This document shows positions 1-4,097 of a stretch of DNA of 5,044 nucleotides, piece after piece. Below the pieces are notes generated by a model that saw only the letters and a list, made by a program, of their open reading frames with translations, made no database searches and was not told the origin of the DNA. The position numbers and the translations under genes were made by a program. The DNA is taken from NCBI GenBank assembly GCA_964428795.1, contig CAYRZL010000138.1:1-5044 (forward strand). The letters are read 5' to 3'. The DNA is from CAYRZL01 sp964428795 (GTDB lineage: Bacteria; Bacillota; Clostridia; Lachnospirales; Lachnospiraceae). The first letter of the stretch is position 1, and each line of letters opens with the position of its first letter.

Positions 1-5
1 AAAGA

Positions 6-13
6 TCTCCTTT
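6..13 (-). promoter_or_regulatory. Ribosome binding site of a gene starting just left of the window
   Basis: The minus strand reads AAAGGAGA here, followed by TCTTT to the window edge, which is the right distance for a start codon one to a few bases outside. Another minus-strand gene therefore probably begins immediately to the left. The 130 bases before it (14-146) hold no ORF and are AT-rich, as expected for a leader. A weak -10-like CATAAT lies near 80-85 with only a T-rich -35, so I do not call a promoter. Confidence 0.6.
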
Positions 14-146
14 CTACCTGTTTTTGGAACGGGTGATTGCAATTAACTGTATTTTCCCTTGTTAATTTACCCTATATTATGATATACAGATTTTCCCCAA
101 AAAAGAAAACCTTTTTTACCTTTAGTTCAACGTCTGAGATGTAGAT

Positions 147-216
147 AAAAAAGACCGTGAATACCGCAATTCATCCCCCCACCTGTAGAGGATGGGGGAT
201 TTCTTGCTCACGGTCT
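147..216 (-). terminator. Nested inverted repeat acting as a minus-strand terminator, possibly an IS605 end remnant
   Basis: A perfect 9-bp outer stem (152-160 with 208-216, AGACCGTGA/TCACGGTCT) encloses a 7-bp inner stem (173-179 with 194-200, ATCCCCC/GGGGGAT). On the minus strand the outer stem runs straight into a U run (plus-strand A run 147-152), so it can end minus-strand transcripts. The plus-strand side lacks an immediate U run. The inner C-run/G-run hairpin followed on the minus strand by GATGAATTGCGG resembles, from memory, the hairpin near the right end of TnpB-type IS200/IS605 elements. No tnpB sequence is present, so that origin is only a possibility. Confidence 0.55.
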
Positions 217-226
217 GTTAAAAAAA

Positions 227-275
227 GGCACAAAAAAGCCAGTACCTTTTCGGTGCTGACAGTAATGTAATTTTC
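227..275. repeat. Direct repeat copy 1 (terminator-containing)
   Basis: Bases 227-258 match 846-877 at 31 of 32 positions (T243 against C862). Weaker similarity continues to about 275, in the stretch that lies just after a stop codon in the other copy. The two copies are 619 bases apart and enclose the short antitoxin-like ORF and the omega-RNA-like element. Their spacing suggests duplication of a gene 3' end with its terminator, or reuse of the same terminator cassette. Confidence 0.7.
232..260 (-). terminator. Rho-independent terminator, degenerate copy
   Basis: A 9-bp stem (238-246 with 252-260, loop TTTTC) carries one mismatch and one wobble pair, and is followed on the minus strand by a U run (plus-strand A run 232-237). 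It is the imperfect twin of the terminator at 851-880. It would end minus-strand transcription coming through the omega-RNA-like element, with the structure at 147-216 as a second stop. Confidence 0.65.
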
Positions 276-299
276 TTTACAAATTTACCGAGAATACCT

Positions 300-313
300 G
301 TGACTTTAGTCAT
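300..313. repeat. IS605-type end hairpin, left copy
   Basis: GTGACTTTAGTCAT is shared exactly with 574-587. It folds as a 5-bp stem TGACT/AGTCA with a two-base TT centre. An outer 8-bp stem (284-291 with 322-329) encloses it, with 9-base interior loops on both sides. Confidence 0.75.
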
Positions 314-329
314 AAGATGAATCGGTAAA

Positions 330-570
330 ACTTCCTTATAAGCACGGAAACAGCATCCGGCGGATCTTTCCGCACCGCTTTGTCAGCATGAACGGGGATC
401 CACCCGGAACATAGCTGTCTCCTCATGATAAATCAGGCATAATGCCTGTTGTGATGCCATAGGCTCGGTACGGCCACATCCCAGTGTACGGAACTTGGCA
501 AATCCCGTAGTGGTCAGGCACTCAATGCACCTGCCGTATCATGCCTCTGCTCAATAACCCATAATGCAAG
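330..570 (-). ncRNA. Omega-RNA/HEARO-like structured RNA scaffold
   Basis: Read on the minus strand this is a chain of hairpins. They include a bulged stem from CAGG/CCTG (515-518 with 530-533), a 6-bp stem CAGGCA/TGCCTG (434-439 with 443-448), and a 5-bp stem GCGGA/TCCGC with a four-base loop (360-364 with 369-373). The 3' end carries AAGGAAG (331-337), placed as the ribosome binding site of an iscB gene would be in a full element. HEARO RNAs lie directly upstream of iscB/isrB and serve as the guide-RNA scaffold, with the guide at the 5' end. The block at 492-510, with GGGATTTGCCAAGTT, resembles from memory the core of known IscB omega-RNAs. The guide position would be the flank at about 603-620, inside the end of the 53-aa ORF. 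A TnpB-type omega-RNA is less likely because it would follow tnpB. Assignment is by pattern and memory, not by a covariance model. Confidence 0.5.
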
Positions 571-602
571 CTCGTGACTTTAGTCATGAGTTATTGACTC
601 AT
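571..602. repeat. IS605-type end hairpin, right copy, with adjacent palindrome
   Basis: CTCGTGACT (571-579) pairs with AGTCATGAG (582-590) over nine positions, including one G-U, around a TT centre. It contains the 14-base repeat shared with 300-313. It overlaps a second palindrome, ATGAGT/ACTCAT (586-591 with 597-602), so two alternative foldings share bases 586-590. Confidence 0.7.
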
Positions 603-763
603 TATATCTTTTGCAAATTCCGATATTTTTCTCTGTTTTTTGTCCTGATGATCTGCTCAATGGCTTCATACTGCGGTTGCAATTCTTCATATTCTCGTCT
701 GAAATTTTCGTCTTTAAACATTTCTTCTTTAATCTCTTCGAATGGTATTCCTGCCCTGTCCAT
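602..763 (-). CDS. Short XRE/HigA-type antitoxin-like protein, probably truncated
   Basis: This 53-residue ORF has a strong ribosome binding site (GAGGAGG, 7 bases before ATG at 763) and a good promoter 40 bases further up. Residues 12-41 (KEEMFKDENFRREYEELQPQ and what follows) match the N-terminal helix of HigA/XRE antitoxins, in which a line like 'EEL.KDPEFRKEYEALEPEYEII..II.AR' leads into the helix-turn-helix. Here the protein stops about 13 residues after that point, so the DNA-binding domain is absent. Family members usually have 90-130 residues. The stop lies only a few bases before the omega-RNA-like element, so insertion or decay after insertion probably removed the rest. The +1 frame stays open a little further (ending QRKISEFAKDIMSQ-stop), which suggests a frameshift near residue 40. 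I see no RelE/HigB toxin next to it. It may be a decayed fragment or a small protein in its own right. Confidence 0.55.
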   Translation of the reverse strand: MDRAGIPFEEIKEEMFKDENFRREYEELQPQYEAIEQIIRTKNREKYRNLQKI

Positions 764-803
764 GATTCAGCCTCCTCTTTTTTTTCCCAATATCCATACT
801 TCG

Positions 804-832
804 TGTATACCATATCCGGGGAAAAATCGCAA
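804..832 (-). promoter_or_regulatory. Sigma-A-type promoter for the 53-aa ORF
   Basis: On the minus strand, -35 TTGCGA (832-827) and -10 TATACA (809-804) are separated by exactly 17 bases. The -10 lies 40 bases before the start codon at 763. It sits downstream of the terminator of the mazEF unit, so this ORF is transcribed on its own. Confidence 0.6.
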
Positions 833-845
833 TAGCAAATATGCT

Positions 846-894
846 GGCACAAAAAAGCCAGCACCTTTTCGGTGCTGGCTGTAATATGATTTCT
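846..894. repeat. Direct repeat copy 2 (terminator-containing)
   Basis: This is the partner of 227-275, near-identical over the first 32 bases and diverging toward the stop codon of the neighbouring gene. This copy has the perfect stem, while the left copy has decayed. Confidence 0.7.
851..880 (-). terminator. Rho-independent terminator of the mazEF operon
   Basis: A perfect 10-bp stem (856-865 with 871-880, AGCCAGCACC/GGTGCTGGCT) with a five-base loop is followed on the minus strand by six U (plus-strand A run 851-856). It lies 17 bases after the stop of the 112-aa gene and closes mazE-mazF-orf. Confidence 0.9.
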
Positions 895-897
895 TTT

Positions 898-1236
898 CTA
901 ACGCATAGTATTCAGAACCATCCGGGATCCTTGCAAAACGAGGATTTCCCCGTTCCGCATAAGCTGATCCAGTTCGGTCTCCGGAGACTGCCAGTCCACG
1001 ATATCGAAAATAATTTCCGCAATTTCCTCGTTTCCGTGGCACATCTCAATAAAATCCTTTTTGCAGTAAACCGCGTCAGAAAGCTCCGGGACATAGCAAG
1101 GTTCCGTCAGGCTGTTTGCGTAAGCTTCATGGTCCTTAAATATATACCCTTGCCTGAACCATTCCCGGTTAATCATTGTTTTTCCGTCTGATTTTTCTAT
1201 GCTGCCCACTTTTGTCGGCAAGTTTTTTCCTGACAT
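898..1236 (-). CDS. Uncharacterised 112-aa protein, third gene of the mazEF operon
   Basis: I chose the start at 1236 because AAAGGAG sits 5-6 bases before that ATG. A longer reading from 1275 would overlap mazF and has no such site. The gene begins 20 bases after the mazF stop and ends just before a strong terminator, so it is co-transcribed with the toxin-antitoxin pair. The N-terminus is basic and probably flexible. A compact acidic/aromatic domain follows (about residues 25-100), with landmarks YIFKDHEAY (31-39), CYVPELSDAVY (47-57) and the tryptophan-containing IVDWQSPETELD (79-90). From memory, short proteins with CYVPELSD and DWQ.PET blocks occur in gut Firmicute accessory regions without known function. 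Near the end, the alternative frame encodes CKDPGWF and then stops, so the last 14 residues may come from a late frameshift. No helix-turn-helix, signal peptide or membrane segment is visible. A role with MazEF is only suggested by position. Confidence 0.85.
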   Translation of the reverse strand: MSGKNLPTKVGSIEKSDGKTMINREWFRQGYIFKDHEAYANSLTEPCYVPELSDAVYCKKDFIEMCHGNEEIAEIIFDIVDWQSPETELDQLMRNGEILVLQGSRMVLNTMR

Positions 1237-1255
1237 TTTTTCTCCTTTCTTTTCG

Positions 1256-1582
1256 TTAAAAAAATGCGCTGACATATGCCAAAATCTTATTTAGTAAATC
1301 TTTAGGGATTTCTTCCACAAACTGAATATTCCTACTGATCACATCCAAACATTTCATATGTTCTGTTAAAATTACTCCCGTAGTTTTTGTACGGTCATCC
1401 AGAGGAATGTGGAGTGGAAAATTATTGCTGGTATTTGTTATAGGACACACTATAGCAAACCTGGTTTTCGCAAAAAAGTTTTTATTACTGATAACAACCC
1501 CAGGTCTCCTACCTGCCTGTTCATGCCCCGACTGAGGGCTGAAATCCAAAAATACTATATCTCCTTGTTTTGGATTGTACAT
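1256..1582 (-). CDS. mazF: MazF-family endoribonuclease toxin
   Basis: This 108-residue protein has the length and full pattern of the PemK/MazF family, ribosome-independent RNases that cut mRNA at short specific sequences and slow growth when the antitoxin is lost. Landmarks are GDIVFLDFSPQSGHEQAGRR (7-26) with the catalytic-type arginine in QAGRRP, PITNTSN (47-53) with the conserved threonine, and the later GVILTEHMK (69-77). In E. coli MazF the last region reads ADQVK. Here TEHMK replaces it, so the substrate-side pocket may differ. The start at 1582 overlaps the mazE stop by one base (TAATG) and has AAAGGAAG about 7 bases upstream. ATG at 1588 is in frame but too close to that site. The overlap implies translational coupling, which keeps toxin output tied to antitoxin synthesis. 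All core residues are present, so the toxin looks functional. Confidence 0.95.
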   Translation of the reverse strand: MYNPKQGDIVFLDFSPQSGHEQAGRRPGVVISNKNFFAKTRFAIVCPITNTSNNFPLHIPLDDRTKTTGVILTEHMKCLDVISRNIQFVEEIPKDLLNKILAYVSAFF

Positions 1583-1821
1583 TACCATACTTCCTTTCCA
1601 ACCGGGGAACCCCAATCAAATTTTTCCGCCACGTTTTCACCGTCATAACCATTGAAAATATCATCCAAAGTTAACTTGTTTTTCACTTTTGTAATTACGA
1701 TATTATCATCAATCCGATTTATTTCGATGAGATCATTTTCCATCATCCCGACCGCATCAAGAAATGCTTTCGGTATTCTTATCCCTTGTGAATTTCCCCA
1801 TTTTTGAATTGTTGTCTGCAT
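1582..1821 (-). CDS. mazE: MazE-family antitoxin
   Basis: This 79-residue protein has two parts. Residues 1-47 form the AbrB/MazE swapped-hairpin DNA-binding domain, with the typical IQKWGNSQGIRIPKAFLDAV (5-24). Residues 50-79 form a tail, TLDDIFNGY through DWGSPVGKEVW, of the type that wraps around and blocks MazF. ATG at 1821 is preceded by GGAAGGAGATGATT, a strong ribosome binding site. An upstream in-frame ATG at 1908 is ignored because that stretch covers the promoter and operator. The protein should bind the palindromes in its own promoter as a MazE dimer or MazEF complex and repress the operon. Its stop overlaps the mazF start by one base. No residue of the core pattern is obviously missing. 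Confidence 0.95.
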   Translation of the reverse strand: MQTTIQKWGNSQGIRIPKAFLDAVGMMENDLIEINRIDDNIVITKVKNKLTLDDIFNGYDGENVAEKFDWGSPVGKEVW

Positions 1822-1845
1822 ATAATCATCTCCTTCCTTATTATC

Positions 1846-1874
1846 AGTATATACAATAGTATATACATCGTCAA
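1846..1874 (-). promoter_or_regulatory. mazEF promoter
   Basis: On the minus strand, -35 TTGACG (1874-1869) and -10 TATACT (1851-1846) are spaced 17 bases apart, close to the sigma-A consensus. The -10 is 24 bases upstream of the mazE start codon. The unit therefore has its own promoter independent of the operon to the right. Confidence 0.85.
1847..1866. promoter_or_regulatory. Probable MazE/MazEF operator: two GTATATAC palindromes
   Basis: GTATATAC, itself a perfect palindrome, occurs twice (1847-1854 and 1859-1866) with a four-base AATA gap. The pair covers the -10 and most of the spacer of the mazEF promoter. MazE-type antitoxins autoregulate through paired palindromes in just this position. 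Binding here would directly exclude RNA polymerase. Confidence 0.75.
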
Positions 1875-1918
1875 TAAATTTAATAAAAATTTGTCTCCTT
1901 TTTTGCAAATTTGGCTAC

Positions 1919-1941
1919 CCCCGGACCATTACAGTCCGGGG
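1919..1941 (-). terminator. GC-rich hairpin after the five-gene operon
   Basis: A perfect 8-bp stem CCCCGGAC/GTCCGGGG (1919-1926 with 1934-1941) has a seven-base loop and lies 8 bases after the stop of the 63-aa gene. Neither strand has an immediate U run, so it is either a weak terminator or an mRNA 3'-end stabiliser. Some read-through into mazEF is possible. Confidence 0.5.
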
Positions 1942-1949
1942 TGCAATCA

Positions 1950-2141
1950 TTAAATTAATTCCATCATACAAAGTACACGGTCTGAATCAGCCTCAAATGT
2001 CACTGTTTTAATTTGGCGTTCCCATACGTCTTTGTATCGGAACATATGCCAAAAATCCGCTGACGTGTACTGTCTGTCATCACCCTGCAGGACGAAACGC
2101 CTGTTCCCCCTGCATAAATTCCAAAACTTTCCAACTGTCAT
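1950..2141 (-). CDS. Uncharacterised 63-aa protein, last gene of the operon
   Basis: ATG at 2141 shares ATGA with the stop of the upstream gene and has AAGGAGG 8 bases before it. Longer readings to 2210 lie inside the neighbour. The protein is small, soluble and rich in aromatic and charged residues (GKFWNLCRGNRRFVLQGDDR at 4-23, FWHMFRYKDVWE at 30-41), with a hydrophobic C-terminus VLCMMELI. The alternation of short strands with a final hydrophobic strand suggests a small alpha/beta fold. I recognise no family, signal or membrane segment. Translational coupling suggests it is made in fixed ratio with the 298-aa protein and may be its partner. Confidence 0.8.
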   Translation of the reverse strand: MTVGKFWNLCRGNRRFVLQGDDRQYTSADFWHMFRYKDVWERQIKTVTFEADSDRVLCMMELI

Positions 2142-3034
2142 GAATTTGCCTCCTTCTTGACCTCTACCCAAATAAACGGGCGTAAATAAATATTCTGCGC
2201 GAAGCAGCATACCGGTCCAATCTCGTCTCCGTCAACCGCATATACGAATTTTCTGCTCCCTTCTACTTTCGTCTTCAGCCAGAAAGGGACATCCCATTTT
2301 GGGATATATTTCTTGAGCTTCTTGAATTCATCGAAGGTAATAATATCCGGTTTTTCCACCAACGCCTTTTCCAGCTCAGGCTTTCCGTCTGTATATTTCA
2401 GCAATTCGTGTTTAGCGTTTGAGTGCGGTGCGAAATTATTATCAATAGTAGAAAAAATGCATGTTTTCTCCGGTTTCGCCGGGGAGATCAGCCTGTAAAC
2501 GCCTTTTTTCTGGATGACCGAATATTCCGTACCGTCGAATACCATGCTCCCCGCAATGGCGGTTTTCTTTGTGTTACACATGTCCGATATTTGTTTAACG
2601 ACTTGCATGACCTGCGCGTTATCCCTTTTTTTCTGCCAGTTTTTAAACCAGATCCTTACTGCCTGTGAACTTTCCGAATTATCCAGTTTTTTTAGCACAT
2701 ATTTGACTGTTTCCGACGGACCGGCGTTTTCGTAGCCGACGCGCCCGTAAACATCCTCGTATTTGTGCCTGATCAGGTCTTCGGAAGCCCCGCACAGCAA
2801 GTCGATAAGGATCGCCGCCCCGTTCCGCGCCAAGCTGGAGGCGCTGCCGTTGCGGATCACCATCAGGTCTGTGATCGCCGATTTCAGGATTAACGCGTTC
2901 GGTTCGTAGCAGCTTTTAAGTGAGCCGTAGTCATTGTTTTTGTTCTTTCCTAACACGCATTTGCAGCTGCTCCCAATCAGTTCGCATCTGATGCATGTGG
3001 CGCAGTTCAGTTTGTTTTCTGTTTTTTTTCTCAT
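2138..3034 (-). CDS. 298-aa protein with an N-terminal cysteine cluster and a DUF6273-like C-terminus
   Basis: ATG at 3034 overlaps the preceding stop (ATGA) and follows GGAGGAG. The N-terminus has cysteines at 11, 14, 17, 24, 26 and 42 (CATCIRC...CKC), a plausible metal-binding cluster, zinc or iron-sulfur. Residues 45-155 are mostly helical with no motif I know. Residues about 162-292 follow the layout of DUF6273-type domains. They open with VFDGTEYSVIQKKG (165-178), continue to ITFDEFKKL (232-240) and WDVPFWLKT (247-255), then strands around VYAVDGDEIG, and end with the signature-like LRPFIWVEV (284-292), where the family has 'VRPALWI'. The first gene of the operon carries a related block, so the operon holds two such proteins. 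DUF6273 has no settled function that I know of. No signal peptide or membrane segment is visible, which argues for an intracellular role. Confidence 0.85.
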   Translation of the reverse strand: MRKKTENKLNCATCIRCELIGSSCKCVLGKNKNNDYGSLKSCYEPNALILKSAITDLMVIRNGSASSLARNGAAILIDLLCGASEDLIRHKYEDVYGRVGYENAGPSETVKYVLKKLDNSESSQAVRIWFKNWQKKRDNAQVMQVVKQISDMCNTKKTAIAGSMVFDGTEYSVIQKKGVYRLISPAKPEKTCIFSTIDNNFAPHSNAKHELLKYTDGKPELEKALVEKPDIITFDEFKKLKKYIPKWDVPFWLKTKVEGSRKFVYAVDGDEIGPVCCFAQNIYLRPFIWVEVKKEANS

Positions 3035-3456
3035 TTTTCTCCTCCATCTTCTAATTGTTTAGCTAAAATAAGCGATTCCGGCGTAAAACCGTATTCCTGA
3101 CAGCCCAGCGTTTTCAGGATCATGTCCTGGATCGAAGCGGCCATATGCGGGATCTGCGCGTCTCCAAACCCATCATCCCAAAACAGGCACATCTCAGCAC
3201 AGCCCCCGCCATAATAATCGCTGACGAGTACGATGTCGAAACCCGTGTTGACGTATTTAACTCCGTACCAGCCGCAGATACCGCTTGCAACGTATTCCGG
3301 ATCCGCGTCAGGCTCTTCGTCCAGCAAATCTTCAACCAGCCCGAAATCGTAATTATGCCAGTCTGAATCCAGGCACAACGCATCCCAGACCGATTTTGCA
3401 AGGATCCGGGAGAATTCGCTGATCGTACAGATTGTATATTTTCCTTTCTTTAACAT
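3031..3456 (-). CDS. Uncharacterised acidic 141-aa protein
   Basis: ATG at 3456 lies 14 bases after the previous gene, with a modest GAGAGG ribosome binding site, and the stop overlaps the next ATG by 4 bases. After a short basic start (MLKKGKY) the protein is acidic, with the run DLLDEEPDADPEY (43-55). A central segment is rich in glycine and aromatics: GICGWYGVKY (58-67), VLVSDYYGGGCAEMCLFWDD (76-95). A helical C-terminus follows. I recognise no family. The density of tryptophan, tyrosine and cysteine suggests a compact folded domain. Its codon use and placement fit the neighbours, so I treat it as a real member of the operon. Confidence 0.85.
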   Translation of the reverse strand: MLKKGKYTICTISEFSRILAKSVWDALCLDSDWHNYDFGLVEDLLDEEPDADPEYVASGICGWYGVKYVNTGFDIVLVSDYYGGGCAEMCLFWDDGFGDAQIPHMAASIQDMILKTLGCQEYGFTPESLILAKQLEDGGEK

Positions 3457-3470
3457 AATATTTTGCCTCT

Positions 3471-4055
3471 CTAAAAAATAAAGAATCTCAGGTTATCGTT
3501 GTACAGCTCGTATGCCATGCATCCGCAATCAAACCGGATGTAATTCCAGTCGGTAGCGTTGTATGCCGGTCTGCGGTCAATCGTGCCGACCTTGCGCAGA
3601 TTTCCGTGCCGGTTAACCTCATACTTTGGGATTTCTGTGTAAACCGTCACCTTTTCTTTTGCAAAACCAAACCAGTTATACAACAAATCCTTAGCTTCTT
3701 CTTCTGTCATATAGTTACTTCCACCGGCTTCAACCAGTTTATCATAGTCGCTTTGCGATACGTTATCGGTATCGACATACGGTCTCCACTCCTGCTCACG
3801 TTCAAGTTCTTTCTCCAGGTCAGCAATGCGGTTTACATATGTCTGTTGGGTTTTCTTATAGAAATCCTCGTTTTTACAACGTTCCTCTGTTGCAACCCTC
3901 TGGATTCTTTCCGCCAGCCATTCTTTGTTTTCCTTGTACGCCTCGCAGAAAACGTCTTTGTCCCCGTCGAAGTTTGTATAGAACTGTTCAATTATCCTGT
4001 ACATTTCTGCTGTTGGATAAATACCGGTTCTTTGTTCAAATTCTTCTAACATCAT
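3471..4055 (-). CDS. Uncharacterised 194-aa coiled-coil protein
   Basis: ATG at 4055 follows AAGGAGGG by 8 bases. A second ATG at 4052 is slightly too far. The N-terminal part (FEQRTGIYPTAEMYRIIEQF at 5-24, then DGDKDVFCEAY) is a pattern I recall from short proteins of clostridial plasmids, prophages and integrative elements, all of unknown role. Residues about 45-90 are strongly charged and heptad-like (RIADLEKELEREQEW at 77-91), a probable coiled coil. The C-terminus changes character, with tyrosine-rich strands (DWNYIRFDCGCMAYELYNDN at 168-187). No signal peptide or membrane segment is seen. It sits 42 bases after the first visible gene of the operon. A structural or adaptor role is a guess from the coiled coil. 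Confidence 0.85.
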   Translation of the reverse strand: MMLEEFEQRTGIYPTAEMYRIIEQFYTNFDGDKDVFCEAYKENKEWLAERIQRVATEERCKNEDFYKKTQQTYVNRIADLEKELEREQEWRPYVDTDNVSQSDYDKLVEAGGSNYMTEEEAKDLLYNWFGFAKEKVTVYTEIPKYEVNRHGNLRKVGTIDRRPAYNATDWNYIRFDCGCMAYELYNDNLRFFIF

Positions 4056-4097
4056 TTTTTATCCCTCCTTTTTAATTCTTATCCGTCAAATTTTTTT

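Larger units (their letters stand above)
281..602 (-). mobile_element. Orphan HEARO/IS200-IS605-like element without an ORF
   Basis: The segment has no supportable protein gene. Near each end lies the hairpin TGACT-TT-AGTCA (301-312 and 575-586), inside a 14-base direct repeat (300-313 and 574-587). At the left this hairpin is enclosed by a perfect 8-bp inverted repeat, TTTACCGA (284-291) with TCGGTAAA (322-329). At the right it is enclosed by TCAATAAC (551-558) with GTTATTGA (590-597). Subterminal imperfect palindromes of this kind are what the Y1 transposase TnpA of IS200/IS605 elements recognises, and HEARO RNAs travel with such elements. The exact ends are uncertain by about 15 bases. On the minus strand an ATGA (606 to 603 region) lies just before the element, which fits my recollection that HEARO elements insert after ATGA or GTGA. 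I see no tnpA, tnpB or iscB, so any movement would depend on proteins supplied elsewhere. Confidence 0.55.

Noticed and set aside
60..110. Minus-strand promoter for the gene left of the window
   Set aside because: Only CATAAT/TATCAT-like -10 boxes with T-tract -35 regions are present in AT-rich DNA, too weak to call.
300..587. Plain insertion-sequence target-site duplication from the 14-base direct repeat
   Set aside because: The repeat is itself a palindromic hairpin inside larger inverted repeats, which fits subterminal IS200/IS605 ends. Those elements do not make target duplications.
580..864. Minus-strand frame of 94 codons overlapping the 53-aa ORF
   Set aside because: Its ATG has no ribosome binding site and the frame covers the promoter at 804-832. 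The product is cysteine- and lysine-rich without family resemblance, and the other frame has the clear antitoxin-like sequence.
227..877. CRISPR-like array from the repeated blocks
   Set aside because: There are only two copies, 619 bases apart, with a gene and RNA element between them; they are terminators, not CRISPR repeats.
564..884. Plus-strand reading frame of about 106 codons across the antitoxin fragment
   Set aside because: It lies antisense to a minus-strand ORF with a promoter and ribosome binding site, crosses a terminator, and has no ribosome binding site or recognisable protein pattern.
841..1191. Plus-strand frame of 116 codons opposite the third gene
   Set aside because: It starts inside a minus-strand terminator and mirrors a well-supported minus-strand gene.
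1822..1908. Longer mazE starting at ATG 1908
   Set aside because: The extension would translate the promoter and operator, and the downstream ATG at 1821 has a strong ribosome binding site and gives the standard MazE N-terminus.
3606..4049. Plus-strand frame of 147 codons opposite the coiled-coil gene
   Set aside because: It is cysteine- and phenylalanine-rich, as is usual for the antisense of a charged coiled-coil gene, and has no ribosome binding site.
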